A stretch of 64,000 nt of DNA from the NCBI GenBank assembly GCA_052117325.1, contig JBQKJJ010000004.1; one strand, given 5' to 3'. Positions within the stretch are counted from its first letter, which is position 1. The number at the start of each line of letters is the position of its first letter. Positions 15,897 through 24,513 of the stretch are shown piece after piece. Position numbers and translations under genes: made by a program. This DNA comes from CAG-964 sp902789345 (lineage in GTDB: Bacteria; Bacillota; Clostridia; Oscillospirales; Acutalibacteraceae). The notes below the pieces were generated by a model. The model had not been told where the DNA came from. It saw nothing but the letters and a program-made list of their open reading frames with translations, and ran no database searches.

Positions 15897-18521
15897 TTAT
15901 AAAGCCTCAACTATTTTTGCTACCTGAGAAAGAGCGCCGTCAATTTTACTTAAATCCTTAGCGCCTGCCATTGCAATGTCCGGCTTACCGCCGCCGTTGC
16001 CGCCTGCAAGCTGTGCAACAGCCTTAACAATTTTGCCTGCCATTGCACCGTTTTTGCGTGCCTGTTCACCGCAGGCACAAGCAATAGTAGCCTTGCTGTC
16101 TGAAATTCCGGCAACAACAAATACTGCGTTTGGCTCTCTGTCAATAATATTTGAACAAATATTACGCATTACATCTGCGTCCGCACCGGCAAGCTTTGTT
16201 GTCATTACCTTAAACTCGCCCACCTGTGTAGGGTTAGCCATTACACTGTCAATTTCGCTTGCGGCAAGCTTATTTTTAAGTGCTGTAATTTCAGCGTCTT
16301 TTTCCTTTAATTGCTTTGCAATATGCTTTGCACCCTGCAAAATTTCATAAGGGTTATTTATCTTTAGTGTTTCGGCAACGCTGGCACAGGTAAACAGCAA
16401 TGTGTTATATTCCTTAATTGCGTTTGTACCTGTTACAGCCTCTATTCTTCTTACGCCAGAAGCAACAGATGACTCAGACAATATTTTAATAACGCCGATT
16501 TGACCTGTGTTAGACACATGTGTACCGCCGCAAAGCTCTGTAGAAAAATCTCCTGCCTTTACAACACGGACAATATCACCGTACTTTTCACCAAACAGTG
16601 CCATTGCGCCCATCTTCTTTGCCTCGTCAATAGGCATTTCCATTGTTTCTACAGGCATTGCCCTTAGGACCTCTTTGTTGCAAAGCTGCTCTACATCACC
16701 AAGCTCCTTTGCCGACAAAGGAGAGAAATGAGTAAAGTCAAATCTTACTCTGTTTTCATTAACAAGCTGACCGGCCTGCTCACAGTGATTGCCAAGCACC
16801 TTACGCAAAGCCGCCTGAAGAATATGTGCGGCTGTATGGTTACGCATTACCTTTTCACGATATTCCTTGTCAACTGTTAATTCAAGTGTATCACCAACGC
16901 TTAATGCACCCTCAATGATTTCTGCCGAATGGACAAAACAGCCTGTCTGATCCTTTGATGTGTTGTAAACCTCAAGCTTTGCCGATACAGAATCTGCATT
17001 ACCTACATCGCCAACCTGTCCGCCGCTTTCTGCATAGAAAGGAGTAGTGTCAAACACAATGGCAACCTTGTCGCCTGCGGCGACACTTTCAACACGCTTG
17101 CCGTTTTTAATAATTGTCAAAACCTTACCGCTGTCCTTAAGGGTGGTGTAGCCTGTAAAGTTTGTTTTAGGCAAGTCTGTTAGGTCTACATTGTCACTTA
17201 ACCAAGCATCGGCACCGGCATTCTTACGGGCGTTTCTTGCACGCCTCTTTTGCTCTGCCAGCAATGAGTGGTATCTTCTTTCATTTACTCCAATGCCTTT
17301 TTCAGCAAGAATTTCCTTAGTTAAATCTATTGGGAAGCCGTAGGTATCGTTTAGCTTAAATGCGTCCTCACCGGAAAGCTCCTTAATATCCTGCTTGCTT
17401 ACAATATCATCAAGCAGTGTCATACCTAAATCAATAGTTCTGCTGAAAGCCTCTTCCTCTGTTTTAATCATTTTAATAATAAGGTCGTGCTTTTCAGCAA
17501 GCTCAGGGTAAGCACCCTTGCTGCAGTTAATAACCTCTTCTGCAACCTTATATAGGAAAGGCTGGTTATAGCCCAGTAGTCTGCCGTGTCTTGCGGCTCT
17601 TCTAAGCAGTCTTCTAAGAACATAACCCTTACCCTCGTTAGACGGCATTACACCGTCACTAATCATAAAGGTTGTACTGCGTATATGGTCTGTAATTACA
17701 CGCAGTGATACATCACTTTTTTCGTTATCGCCGTAATTAACACCCACAATTTCAATAATCTTATCCATAATACCCTTTACGGTATCAACCAAGAACAGGT
17801 TGTCAACGCCCTGCATTACGCAAGCCAAGCGCTCAAGTCCCATACCTGTATCAATGTTAGGGTGGTCAAGAGGTGTGTAGTTGCCGTTGCCGTCGTTTTC
17901 AAACTGTGTAAATACAAGATTCCAAACCTCTACATAACGGTCACATTCACAGCCTACCTTACAGTCAGGCTTGCCACAGCCCTTTTCAGGACCTCTGTCA
18001 AAATATATTTCAGAGCAAGGACCGCAAGGGCCTGAACCGTGCTCCCAGAAGTTATCCTCTTTGCCCAGGTGTACCATATGGGACGGATCTACGCCTATTT
18101 CCTCTGTCCAGATTTTATATGCTTCTTCGTCCTCTTCATAAACCGAAATATAAAGCTTTTCAGCAGGAATTTCCAACACCTTAGTAAAGAATTCCCATGC
18201 CCAAGCTGTAGCCTCGTGCTTGAAGTAATCACCGAATGAGAAGTTGCCCAACATTTCAAAGAAGGTACCGTGACGGGCTGTAATACCTACACGCTCAATA
18301 TCCGGTGTACGAATACATTTTTGACATGTTGTTACACGCTTTCTTGGTGGTGTAATCTCGCCTGTAAAATATTTTTTCATTGGTGCCATACCCGAATTAA
18401 TCAGCAACAAGCTGTTGTCGCCGTCAGGTACAAGTGAAAAGCTAGGAAGTCTTAAATGTCCCTTGCTTTCAAAGAAAGAAAGGTATTTCTCTCTAAGCTC
18501 GTTTAGTCCTGTCCACTGCAT
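15897..18521 (-). CDS. alaS: Alanyl-tRNA synthetase
   Basis: 874 residues, full length. It charges tRNA-Ala. The class II core is at the N-terminus (GLNELREKYLSFFESKGH), with CQKCIRTPDIERVG and FFEMLGNFSFGDYF. The editing domain has HTAAHILQAAL and the zinc-linked CGGTHVSNTG. The C-terminal DHHA1 domain carries GNGGGKPDIAMAGAKD. The start has AAAAAGGAGA upstream. A T-box leader with its own strong promoter precedes it, so expression should rise when tRNA-Ala is uncharged. Confidence 0.97.
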   Translation of the reverse strand: MQWTGLNELREKYLSFFESKGHLRLPSFSLVPDGDNSLLLINSGMAPMKKYFTGEITPPRKRVTTCQKCIRTPDIERVGITARHGTFFEMLGNFSFGDYFKHEATAWAWEFFTKVLEIPAEKLYISVYEEDEEAYKIWTEEIGVDPSHMVHLGKEDNFWEHGSGPCGPCSEIYFDRGPEKGCGKPDCKVGCECDRYVEVWNLVFTQFENDGNGNYTPLDHPNIDTGMGLERLACVMQGVDNLFLVDTVKGIMDKIIEIVGVNYGDNEKSDVSLRVITDHIRSTTFMISDGVMPSNEGKGYVLRRLLRRAARHGRLLGYNQPFLYKVAEEVINCSKGAYPELAEKHDLIIKMIKTEEEAFSRTIDLGMTLLDDIVSKQDIKELSGEDAFKLNDTYGFPIDLTKEILAEKGIGVNERRYHSLLAEQKRRARNARKNAGADAWLSDNVDLTDLPKTNFTGYTTLKDSGKVLTIIKNGKRVESVAAGDKVAIVFDTTPFYAESGGQVGDVGNADSVSAKLEVYNTSKDQTGCFVHSAEIIEGALSVGDTLELTVDKEYREKVMRNHTAAHILQAALRKVLGNHCEQAGQLVNENRVRFDFTHFSPLSAKELGDVEQLCNKEVLRAMPVETMEMPIDEAKKMGAMALFGEKYGDIVRVVKAGDFSTELCGGTHVSNTGQIGVIKILSESSVASGVRRIEAVTGTNAIKEYNTLLFTCASVAETLKINNPYEILQGAKHIAKQLKEKDAEITALKNKLAASEIDSVMANPTQVGEFKVMTTKLAGADADVMRNICSNIIDREPNAVFVVAGISDSKATIACACGEQARKNGAMAGKIVKAVAQLAGGNGGGKPDIAMAGAKDLSKIDGALSQVAKIVEAL

Positions 18522-18578
18522 AATTTATTCTCCTTTTTAATTTATAATTACTTCTGCGGGGCGGTTACATAACAAAAA

Positions 18579-18805
18579 GCACCCCTGCCCCAAACTTTGG
18601 GGCAAGAGTGCAAACATTACTCCTGTGGTACCACCCAAATTGCACAACACAAATATGCTGTGCCACTTGATTAGTTGTTAACGCCAACATACGCCGCTGT
18701 TCGTCACAGCGATAGCTACAGGGTGGCCTCGGCAACCGAAACATAACACCTCTCACCAATGGTGTATTCTCTGGAATGTTCTAAATAGCCGTTTGTCCTG
18801 TCAAC
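18579..18805 (-). promoter_or_regulatory. T-box leader of alaS
   Basis: The minus strand carries the conserved T-box core TTTGGGTGGTACCAC (around 18623-18640), preceded by a GC-containing stem I region with AGAGA and GGTGAGAGG elements. It is followed by a terminator hairpin (18579-18611, stem including TGCCCCAAA with its complement) and TTTTT. A GCT in TGTAGCTATCG is a plausible alanine specifier, but I could not prove the fold. When uncharged tRNA binds, the antiterminator forms and alaS is read. Confidence 0.9.
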
Positions 18806-18832
18806 GCCATTTATTATTTATATTACTTTTTC

Positions 18833-18861
18833 ATTTTACTCTTAATTACAAAAGTTGTCAA
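18833..18861 (-). promoter_or_regulatory. Promoter of the T-box/alaS transcript
   Basis: TTGACA (18861-18856), an exact 17 bp spacer and TAAAAT (18838-18833) on the minus strand, just upstream of the T-box leader. Confidence 0.75.
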
Positions 18862-18907
18862 GATTTTTATACACAATTCTTATATTGTGTCGCAAACCGA
18901 CTTTTGG

Positions 18908-19765
18908 TTACTTAAAACCTAAGGTCAACAGCAAACCTACAATACCGCCAATAAGCACTACGCCTAATACAACAGCAATGGCTACTGCCGCTTTTGCGCC
19001 GGCACCGTTGTTTACATTGCCACCCTCCAAACTTTCCAACACCTCGTTAGGGTCATATCTTTTAGAATTGTTTTGGAAGCCTCTGCCCTGCTCATAGCCG
19101 TTGGCAGCATTAGGATTAAATCCATAGTCCCTATTATAATTGCCATTGCTTTGAGGGCTGTTTTGGTAATTGCCGTAATCGTTTTGGTTGTTTACCTCAT
19201 TTTGATTATAACCGTTTGGGTTGTTATCGGCAGTTTGGTTATTACCCTGTCCCTGATTGTAGCTGCCCGAATTGTTTTGTTGATTTGCCTGATTAGGGTT
19301 AAATTCGTTTGGCTGATTCATCTGGTTTGAATTAAATCCATTTTGTGGATTCATCTGATTTGGGTTAAATCCATTTTGTGGATTCATCTGGTTTGGATTA
19401 AATCCGTTTTGTAGATTCACCTGATTTGGGTTAAATCCATTTTGTGGATTCATCTGATTTGGGTTAAATCCATTTTGTGGATTCATCTGATTTGGATTAA
19501 ACCCGTTTGGCTGATTCATCTGGTTTGGATTAAACCCGTTTGGCTGATTATAATCCATATTGTTATCTATAGGTGTATTGTCATAATAATCAGGCTGTGG
19601 CTTACCAAAGGTAATATTATCCAAAGCCTCATTTACCATTTCATTGTCATTCCTGTTTTTCTCTTTTTGGATTTTTCTTTTTTTCGATGGATTCATTTTT
19701 CCGCCGCAATTACGGCAGAAATACGCCTCATCGTAATTAATATATCCACACCTCTTGCACTTCAT
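18908..19765 (-). CDS. Zinc-ribbon membrane protein with Asn-rich tandem repeats
   Basis: 285 residues. Residues 3-20 form a zinc ribbon (CKRCG...FCRNCG: Cys 3, 6, 17, 20), followed by a Lys-rich stretch. Residues 74-172 are nine 11-residue repeats of the type QPNGFNPNQMN. An Asn/Gln/Gly/Tyr-rich region follows, then a single hydrophobic helix at about 260-283 that ends the protein. The layout suggests a tail-anchored protein with its zinc ribbon in the cytoplasm and a disordered linker. I know no function. Start chosen by GGGAGG upstream. Confidence 0.75.
   Translation of the reverse strand: MKCKRCGYINYDEAYFCRNCGGKMNPSKKRKIQKEKNRNDNEMVNEALDNITFGKPQPDYYDNTPIDNNMDYNQPNGFNPNQMNQPNGFNPNQMNPQNGFNPNQMNPQNGFNPNQVNLQNGFNPNQMNPQNGFNPNQMNPQNGFNSNQMNQPNEFNPNQANQQNNSGSYNQGQGNNQTADNNPNGYNQNEVNNQNDYGNYQNSPQSNGNYNRDYGFNPNAANGYEQGRGFQNNSKRYDPNEVLESLEGGNVNNGAGAKAAVAIAVVLGVVLIGGIVGLLLTLGFK
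19250..19546 (-). repeat. 33-bp tandem repeat, nine copies, in frame
   Basis: Nine near-identical 33 bp units encode 11 residues each. Because each unit is a multiple of three, gain or loss of copies changes length without breaking the frame. Confidence 0.85.
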
Positions 19766-19802
19766 TTAAGATTACCTCCCAGTGCCTCATTAATACAGCA
19801 AC

Positions 19803-19831
19803 ATTGTACAGTAAAATACGCAAAAGGTCAA
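19803..19831 (-). promoter_or_regulatory. Promoter of the zinc-ribbon gene
   Basis: TTGACC (19831-19826), 17 bp, TACAAT (19808-19803) on the minus strand, about 40 bp before the start. Confidence 0.65.
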
Positions 19832-19875
19832 CCGTTTTACGCAAAAACAATCATACACAATTAATGCTCAGAAAA

Positions 19876-20229
19876 TCATTTTAAAAACGACGCAATAGCT
19901 GAAATTGTTGCATTGTACGCCCGTGTTAAATCCGGCAGTTTAATTTCCGCCAAAGCATATTGGTCATTCCTTAAAGCCTCGGTAACGGCACCCGAACACA
20001 AAGCAAGCTTAGTAAAACCCAAGGTTTGTGCTAACCCCTTTAGAGTATGGGCATAAACAAAAGCCTGTTTGTAATTTTTTTGAACACACATAGCGTCCAC
20101 AAGCCCTTTGTAACTGCCATCGTCAGGAAATTTACTGACATATTTTACAATTCTGCTGTCCTTCACTAAACGATCTTTAACATCATCATAGTTACCGTCT
20201 AACATTTCATACAAACTCTGTAAATCCAT
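19876..20229 (-). CDS. Orphan Hpt (histidine phosphotransfer) protein
   Basis: 117 residues. The Hpt motif AHTLKGLAQTLGF carries the phospho-accepting histidine at residue 61 (HxLKG), followed by a helix with LALCSGAVTEAL. Hpt proteins are four-helix bundles that pass phosphate between response regulators and hybrid kinases. No kinase or receiver gene lies next to it, so its partners must be elsewhere. The start has AAGAGGTT upstream; no clear promoter is seen. Confidence 0.8.
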   Translation of the reverse strand: MDLQSLYEMLDGNYDDVKDRLVKDSRIVKYVSKFPDDGSYKGLVDAMCVQKNYKQAFVYAHTLKGLAQTLGFTKLALCSGAVTEALRNDQYALAEIKLPDLTRAYNATISAIASFLK

Positions 20230-20314
20230 AATTAACCTCTTCTACCACATAAAAGTCCCTAAAATACAATTTTCTCTTAACGCATACAGCTTTTCGCAAC
20301 ATAAAAAGCAAAAA

Positions 20315-20350
20315 ATGCAGTTTCTACTTTTTCAAAAGCAGAAACTGCAT
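20315..20350 (-). terminator. Terminator after tRNA-Leu(CAA)
   Basis: A stem of 11 bp (ATGCAGTTTCT with its complement), extended by a few inner pairs, followed on the minus strand by TTTTTT, 5 bp past the tRNA 3' end. Confidence 0.85.
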
Positions 20351-20354
20351 AAAA

Positions 20355-20441
20355 TGGTGCCGGTGGCCGGACTCGAACCGGCACGGTATCGCTACCGGTG
20401 GATTTTGAGTCCACTACGTCTGCCAATTCCATCACACCGGC
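20355..20441 (-). tRNA. tRNA-Leu (anticodon CAA)
   Basis: 87 nt including an encoded CCA. The acceptor arm starts GCCGGTG and ends CACCGGCACCA; the D-loop has TTGGCAGAC; the anticodon loop is CTCAAAA, so the anticodon is CAA (codon UUG). A long variable arm (CGGTAGCGATACCG) marks a class II tRNA, and the T-arm has GGTTCGAGTCC. Confidence 0.97.
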
Positions 20442-20453
20442 ACAACACTGCGT

Positions 20454-20482
20454 ATTATACACCAACTTTACAAAAAAATCAA
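20454..20482 (-). promoter_or_regulatory. Promoter of tRNA-Leu(CAA)
   Basis: TTGATT (20482-20477), 17 bp, TATAAT (20459-20454), about 12 bp before the tRNA. Confidence 0.75.
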
Positions 20483-20618
20483 GTGCTTTTTTTAAATTCC
20501 CCAAAATAATATTCCGGGTTACAAATATGCGGCGTATATTTGTTATCGTCTAAAACAAATTCTTAAGTATATGCAATTTATTAGCTGTTACATTAAGGCA
20601 GGAAGAACAAACAACTGC

Positions 20619-20655
20619 AAAAATCGGGAATGCCTAAAGCGGCGCTCCCGATTTT
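20619..20655 (-). terminator. Terminator of the small Cys protein gene
   Basis: A 10 bp stem (AAAATCGGGA and complement) with a GC-rich loop that may pair internally, followed by TTTTTG on the minus strand. Confidence 0.75.
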
Positions 20656-20684
20656 CTATATAGATATTAATTATTCAATTACGG

Positions 20685-20900
20685 TTACAGTTCAAAATCC
20701 TTTGGGTCATATTTAGGAAATTGCGGTGCGGTTTTAGGCACACGCATAAGCGGGTTGTACTTAAACCTTGAACAGCTTCCGTTTACAAGCTGTTTATTTG
20801 CCTTGCATATTGTAATTCCATTTATTTTTTGAGCGTTGTGACAATACTCACAGCTGGCCTCGATATTATTACCAAATAAACCGAAATTAAAAAATCTCAT
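20685..20900 (-). CDS. Small cysteine-containing hypothetical protein
   Basis: 71 residues behind AAGGGGAA. Four cysteines are arranged CxxC...C...C (SCEYCHNA, TICKANK, GSCSRFKYNP), which may bind a metal. The C-terminal half is Pro/Lys/Asp-rich (RVPKTAPQFPKYDPKDFEL). I recognise no named family. It has its own promoter and terminator and is transcribed divergently from pgeF. Confidence 0.7.
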   Translation of the reverse strand: MRFFNFGLFGNNIEASCEYCHNAQKINGITICKANKQLVNGSCSRFKYNPLMRVPKTAPQFPKYDPKDFEL

Positions 20901-20966
20901 ATAAATTCCCCTTCGTTTTATTTATAATCAAACAAAGCACCGTACAAAATGTTACTAAATGTTCAC

Positions 20967-20995
20967 TTGTATTATAACACCGGTAGTAATATAAT
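20967..20995 (+). promoter_or_regulatory. Promoter of pgeF and the lipoprotein gene
   Basis: TTGTAT (20967-20972), 17 bp, TATAAT (20990-20995) on the plus strand, about 45 bp before the pgeF start. Confidence 0.65.
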
Positions 20996-21000
20996 GTAAA
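20971..21000 (-). promoter_or_regulatory. Promoter of the small Cys protein gene
   Basis: TTTACA (21000-20995), 18 bp, TATAAT (20976-20971) on the minus strand. It overlaps the oppositely directed pgeF promoter almost completely. Confidence 0.65.
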
Positions 21001-21039
21001 GTACAAAGATTTAGTATACAGGTATTACGGAGGAATTAG

Positions 21040-21891
21040 ATGAATCTGCCAAAATTCAACAGTGAAATAATGAATCTAAATGTAAAAAATGATGTTCCTT
21101 TTCTAACATACAAGGCACTTGAAAAGCTGCCGTTTATTACCCACGCATTTTCTACCCGGCTGGGCGGTGTAAGTACAGGCGAATTTTCAACAATGAATCT
21201 TGCCTTTAACCGTGGGGATAACCCGGACAATGTTACAGAAAATTACAAGCGATTGTGTAAGGCGGTCGGCTTTTCTTTCGACAGTCTTGTTGCCTCTGCG
21301 CAAGACCACCACACCTTTGTACGCAAGGTAACGGAAAACGACTGTGGCATTGGCATAAGCAAGCCTAGAGATATACAGAGTGTTGACGCTCTTGTAACCG
21401 ACCGTCCGGGTGTAACATTGGTTACATATTATGCAGACTGCACCCCTATATTTTTTGTGGACAAGGCAAAAAAGGTTATAGCGCTGGCACACGCCGGCTG
21501 GCGTGGTACGGTGGGCAAAATTTGTGAGCAAGTGGTGCACACTATGGTAAACGACTATAACAGCAACCCTGCCGATATAATATGCTGTATAGGCCCTGCC
21601 ATTTCAAAATGCTGTTATGAAATAGACGAAAGCTGTTACAAACATTTTGCCGATATTCCGGAGCTTGACTTAGAAAAAATTATGACGCCCAAAGAAAACG
21701 GTAAATATATGGCAGACCTGCTTGAAACAAACAGACAAATACTTATTCAAAGCGGTATAAAAGCCGAGAATATAACCGTAAGTGATGTGTGCACAAAATG
21801 CAACAGCAATTTGCTGTGGTCACACCGTGCTACAAACGGTCACCGTGGCACAATGAGTGCCTTTATGTGCATTAACGAAAACAATAAATAA
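21040..21891 (+). CDS. pgeF: Peptidoglycan editing factor PgeF (YfiH/laccase-domain family)
   Basis: 283 residues, start behind GGAGGAA. Motifs of the multi-copper-like Cu/Zn fold are present: FSTRLGGVS, TYYADCTPIFF (metal-binding Cys and neighbours), ALAHAGWRGT (His) and IGPAISKCCYEI. PgeF-type enzymes act on misincorporated residues in UDP-MurNAc peptides; other members were described as polyphenol oxidases or purine nucleosidases. It is followed 11 bp later by a lipoprotein gene in the same transcript. Confidence 0.9.
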   Translation: MNLPKFNSEIMNLNVKNDVPFLTYKALEKLPFITHAFSTRLGGVSTGEFSTMNLAFNRGDNPDNVTENYKRLCKAVGFSFDSLVASAQDHHTFVRKVTENDCGIGISKPRDIQSVDALVTDRPGVTLVTYYADCTPIFFVDKAKKVIALAHAGWRGTVGKICEQVVHTMVNDYNSNPADIICCIGPAISKCCYEIDESCYKHFADIPELDLEKIMTPKENGKYMADLLETNRQILIQSGIKAENITVSDVCTKCNSNLLWSHRATNGHRGTMSAFMCINENNK

Positions 21892-21902
21892 GGAGTGTAA
21901 AT

Positions 21903-22613
21903 ATGAAAAACAAGATAACCGCACTGATTATATGCAGTATATTAACCGCAGGCATTATTTCCGGCTGTGGTTGTGAAGCCAAAGAACAAACCTCTGCGAC
22001 AAATACAACCTCTGTTACACAAACTACAGAGGCTACTAAGCAATCAGCAACTAAAAAGGCTACCGCCCCTACCCCAGCACCTACTTCTGCCGCAACTGCC
22101 GCGGCTTCAACAGAAAAAAGCACTTTTTCTGTTGAGGAGGGTGACAGCTTTGAATTTTCCGACGATAAAAACAACACTGCACCAACCGAGGCAGATACAT
22201 CTGACACTGACGAAACTGTAAAGAATCCTACAGCCGCACCAATAGATGTGCCTGATTCACCGTCAACTGTCACAGTAACGGCTGAAGGTCTTGCAGGCAC
22301 CTGGAAACCTTTAATGGCTACTACTGTTTCTGACAGCAAGGAGGTTACATTTCAGGAAATTTTCGGTTCATCATTTACCGAATCCGGCGGCTCTCTTGTA
22401 ATCTCTTCCGACGGCAGCTTTAATATTAATATGGGAGCATCTATAAAAGAGAGCAAAACCAAGGGTACATTTACTACAAGCAAGAATTATTTGCTTGTAA
22501 AGTACAGCGACAATTCAACAGACACTTTCCTGTATATCCCCCGTTACCAAAACAAAGAGGTTATAAAGGCACAAATAAACAGCTACTATATATATTTCTA
22601 TAAGGAAGCGTAA
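21903..22613 (+). CDS. Secreted lipoprotein with Thr/Ala-rich linker
   Basis: 236 residues. The signal peptide ends in a lipobox (IISGCGC, Cys at about 22), so it should be anchored to the outer membrane leaflet. Residues about 25-125 are a low-complexity Thr/Ala/Pro linker. Residues about 126-236 form a compact domain (GLAGTWKPL...SDGSFNINMG...YYIYFYKEA) of lipocalin-like beta pattern. The function is unknown. It has a good AAGGAGTG site and shares a terminator with prfC. Confidence 0.8.
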   Translation: MKNKITALIICSILTAGIISGCGCEAKEQTSATNTTSVTQTTEATKQSATKKATAPTPAPTSAATAAASTEKSTFSVEEGDSFEFSDDKNNTAPTEADTSDTDETVKNPTAAPIDVPDSPSTVTVTAEGLAGTWKPLMATTVSDSKEVTFQEIFGSSFTESGGSLVISSDGSFNINMGASIKESKTKGTFTTSKNYLLVKYSDNSTDTFLYIPRYQNKEVIKAQINSYYIYFYKEA

Positions 22614-22636
22614 TAATATTATAATTCTCTAAAACT

Positions 22637-22683
22637 AAGCTCCCCCGTCAGTACAGCTGATTTGCTGACTGACGGGGGAGCTT
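22637..22683. terminator. Bidirectional terminator between the lipoprotein gene and prfC
   Basis: A GC-rich stem (AAGCTCCCCCGTCAG with its complement) with a 16-17 nt loop lies between two convergent genes. The T-runs on both sides are short. Confidence 0.75.
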
Positions 22684-22728
22684 TGCTGTTAATTAACCAA
22701 AGTTTAAACTGTAGGTTAATGTTGTGTG

Positions 22729-24315
22729 CTAATTTTCACTGAATTCCTCTAATATTAGGCCTTTATTATGCTCCAACGCCCAGTTTATGCTCCATTCACT
22801 TGTAAACAAAAGCAGGTTATTGTCTTTAAGGTCTTGAATACGCTTTGTATCAGACGCCAAATCAAGCTTTTTAGGGTCTATGTCCTTATTGCCTATCCAG
22901 CGAATAAACTGATACGGCAAAGTGTTCATAATAATATCCACATTGTATTCGTTCTTTAAACGGTATTCCAACACTTCAAACTGCAATGTGCCTACAACGC
23001 CAACTATAACCTCTTCCATACCGGCGCCAAGCTCACGGAAAATCTGTATAGCACCCTCCTGTGCAATTTGGTCGGTTCCCTTTATAAATTGCTTACGCTT
23101 CATAGTGTCCTTTTGCCTTACCAAAGCAAAATGCTCTGGCGCAAATGTAGGTATACCCTGGAACTTTACCTTGTGCTTAGGCATACAAATTGTATCACCA
23201 ATGGAGAATACGCCCGGGTCAAATACACCTATAATATCACCGGCATAAGCCTCATCTACTACCTCTCTCTCCTGTGCCATAATCTGCTGTGGCTGAGAAA
23301 GACGCATCTTTTTATTGCCCTGAACATGGAAAACCTCCATATTCTTTTCAAATTTACCGGAACATATGCGCATAAACGCAACCCTGTCACGATGTGCTTT
23401 GTTCATATTTGCCTGAATTTTAAATACAAAAGCCGAGAAATCCTCTGATACAGGGTCTACCTCACCGTCCTCTGTTTTTCGTGGCAATGGCGAGGTTGTT
23501 AACTGCAAAAAGTTCTCTAAAAACGGCTCAACGCCAAAGTTAGTTAAAGCGGAGCCAAAGAAAACAGGGGTAAGCTTTCCATTTCGCACTGCTTCAATGT
23601 CAAAATCATCGCCTGCACCCTCTACCAGCTCAATTTCTTCCAAAAGATTTTCAGCGTGGTCGCTTCCAATATAGTCGGCAAGCTTTTCATCATCAATGCT
23701 TATATCCTGTTCCTCTACCTCTTTTTGTCCGTTATTGGCAGTAAATTTCAGAATTTGTCTTGACTTTCTGTCATATACTCCCTTAAATTCCTTACCACAG
23801 CCAATAGGCCAGTTTACAGGATAGGTGTGAATGCCCAGTACATTTTCAATATCATCAAGTAAATTAAATGTATTCATTGCGTCACGGTCCATTTTATTAA
23901 TGAAAGTAATAATAGGAATATTGCGCATAACGCAAACCTTAAAGAGCTTTTTAGTTTGATTTTCAACACCCTTAGAGCCGTCTATAACCATTACCGCTGA
24001 GTCAGCCGCCATAAGCGTACGGTAAGTATCCTCCGAGAAATCCTGGTGACCGGGCGTGTCTAGTATATTAATACAATAACCGTTATATTTAAACTGCAAA
24101 ACAGAAGAGGTTACGGAAATTCCCCTTTGCTTTTCAATTTCCATCCAGTCAGAAACTGCGTGCTTGGTGGACTTTTTACCCTTAACGGTACCGGCTGTGT
24201 TTATTGCTCCTCCGTATAGTAACAGTTTTTCAGTAAGCGTTGTTTTACCGGCGTCCGGGTGAGAGATTATTGCAAAAGTTCTGCGCTTTTCAATTTCGCT
24301 TTTTAATGTGGACAA
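22729..24315 (-). CDS. prfC: Peptide chain release factor 3
   Basis: 528 residues, a translational GTPase of the EF-G/RF3 group that recycles RF1/RF2 from the ribosome. The G1 motif is SHPDAGKTTLTEKL near residue 19, G3 is DTPGHQDFSEDTYR near 86 and G4 is NKMDR near 140. The length and the DFSEDTYR stretch distinguish RF3 from EF-G. It has its own promoter and is divergent from hemW. Confidence 0.95.
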   Translation of the reverse strand: MSTLKSEIEKRRTFAIISHPDAGKTTLTEKLLLYGGAINTAGTVKGKKSTKHAVSDWMEIEKQRGISVTSSVLQFKYNGYCINILDTPGHQDFSEDTYRTLMAADSAVMVIDGSKGVENQTKKLFKVCVMRNIPIITFINKMDRDAMNTFNLLDDIENVLGIHTYPVNWPIGCGKEFKGVYDRKSRQILKFTANNGQKEVEEQDISIDDEKLADYIGSDHAENLLEEIELVEGAGDDFDIEAVRNGKLTPVFFGSALTNFGVEPFLENFLQLTTSPLPRKTEDGEVDPVSEDFSAFVFKIQANMNKAHRDRVAFMRICSGKFEKNMEVFHVQGNKKMRLSQPQQIMAQEREVVDEAYAGDIIGVFDPGVFSIGDTICMPKHKVKFQGIPTFAPEHFALVRQKDTMKRKQFIKGTDQIAQEGAIQIFRELGAGMEEVIVGVVGTLQFEVLEYRLKNEYNVDIIMNTLPYQFIRWIGNKDIDPKKLDLASDTKRIQDLKDNNLLLFTSEWSINWALEHNKGLILEEFSEN

Positions 24316-24389
24316 AATAACTCCTCCATAATTTTTACTTATAATTGCTGCACCTAAAAAGCCCGTTCAGGCACAGTACATACTCTAAT

Positions 24390-24418
24390 ATTTTACTTAT
24401 ATATTTAATAATTGTCAA
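24390..24418 (-). promoter_or_regulatory. Promoter of prfC
   Basis: TTGACA (24418-24413), 17 bp, TAAAAT (24395-24390) on the minus strand, about 75 bp before the start. Confidence 0.7.
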
Positions 24419-24456
24419 CTATTGCCGTATAATACATAAACATATTATGCCCTTGG

Positions 24457-24485
24457 TTGACTTTACAAATTTGCAATAATATAAT
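24457..24485 (+). promoter_or_regulatory. Promoter of hemW
   Basis: TTGACT (24457-24462), 17 bp, TATAAT (24480-24485) on the plus strand, about 28 bp before the start. Confidence 0.75.
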
Positions 24486-24513
24486 TAATCTAAAAAGCAT
24501 TTAAGGTGATTTT

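Noticed and set aside
19250..19546. A CRISPR-like array, because of regular 33-bp repeats
   Set aside because: The units are adjacent with no spacers and lie in frame inside a protein gene.
19442..19864. A plus-strand frame with repeated WIHLIWIK
   Set aside because: It is the antisense shadow of the Asn-rich repeats.
20277..20504. An open frame across the tRNA-Leu(CAA) gene
   Set aside because: It only translates the tRNA and its terminator; the product has no coding features.
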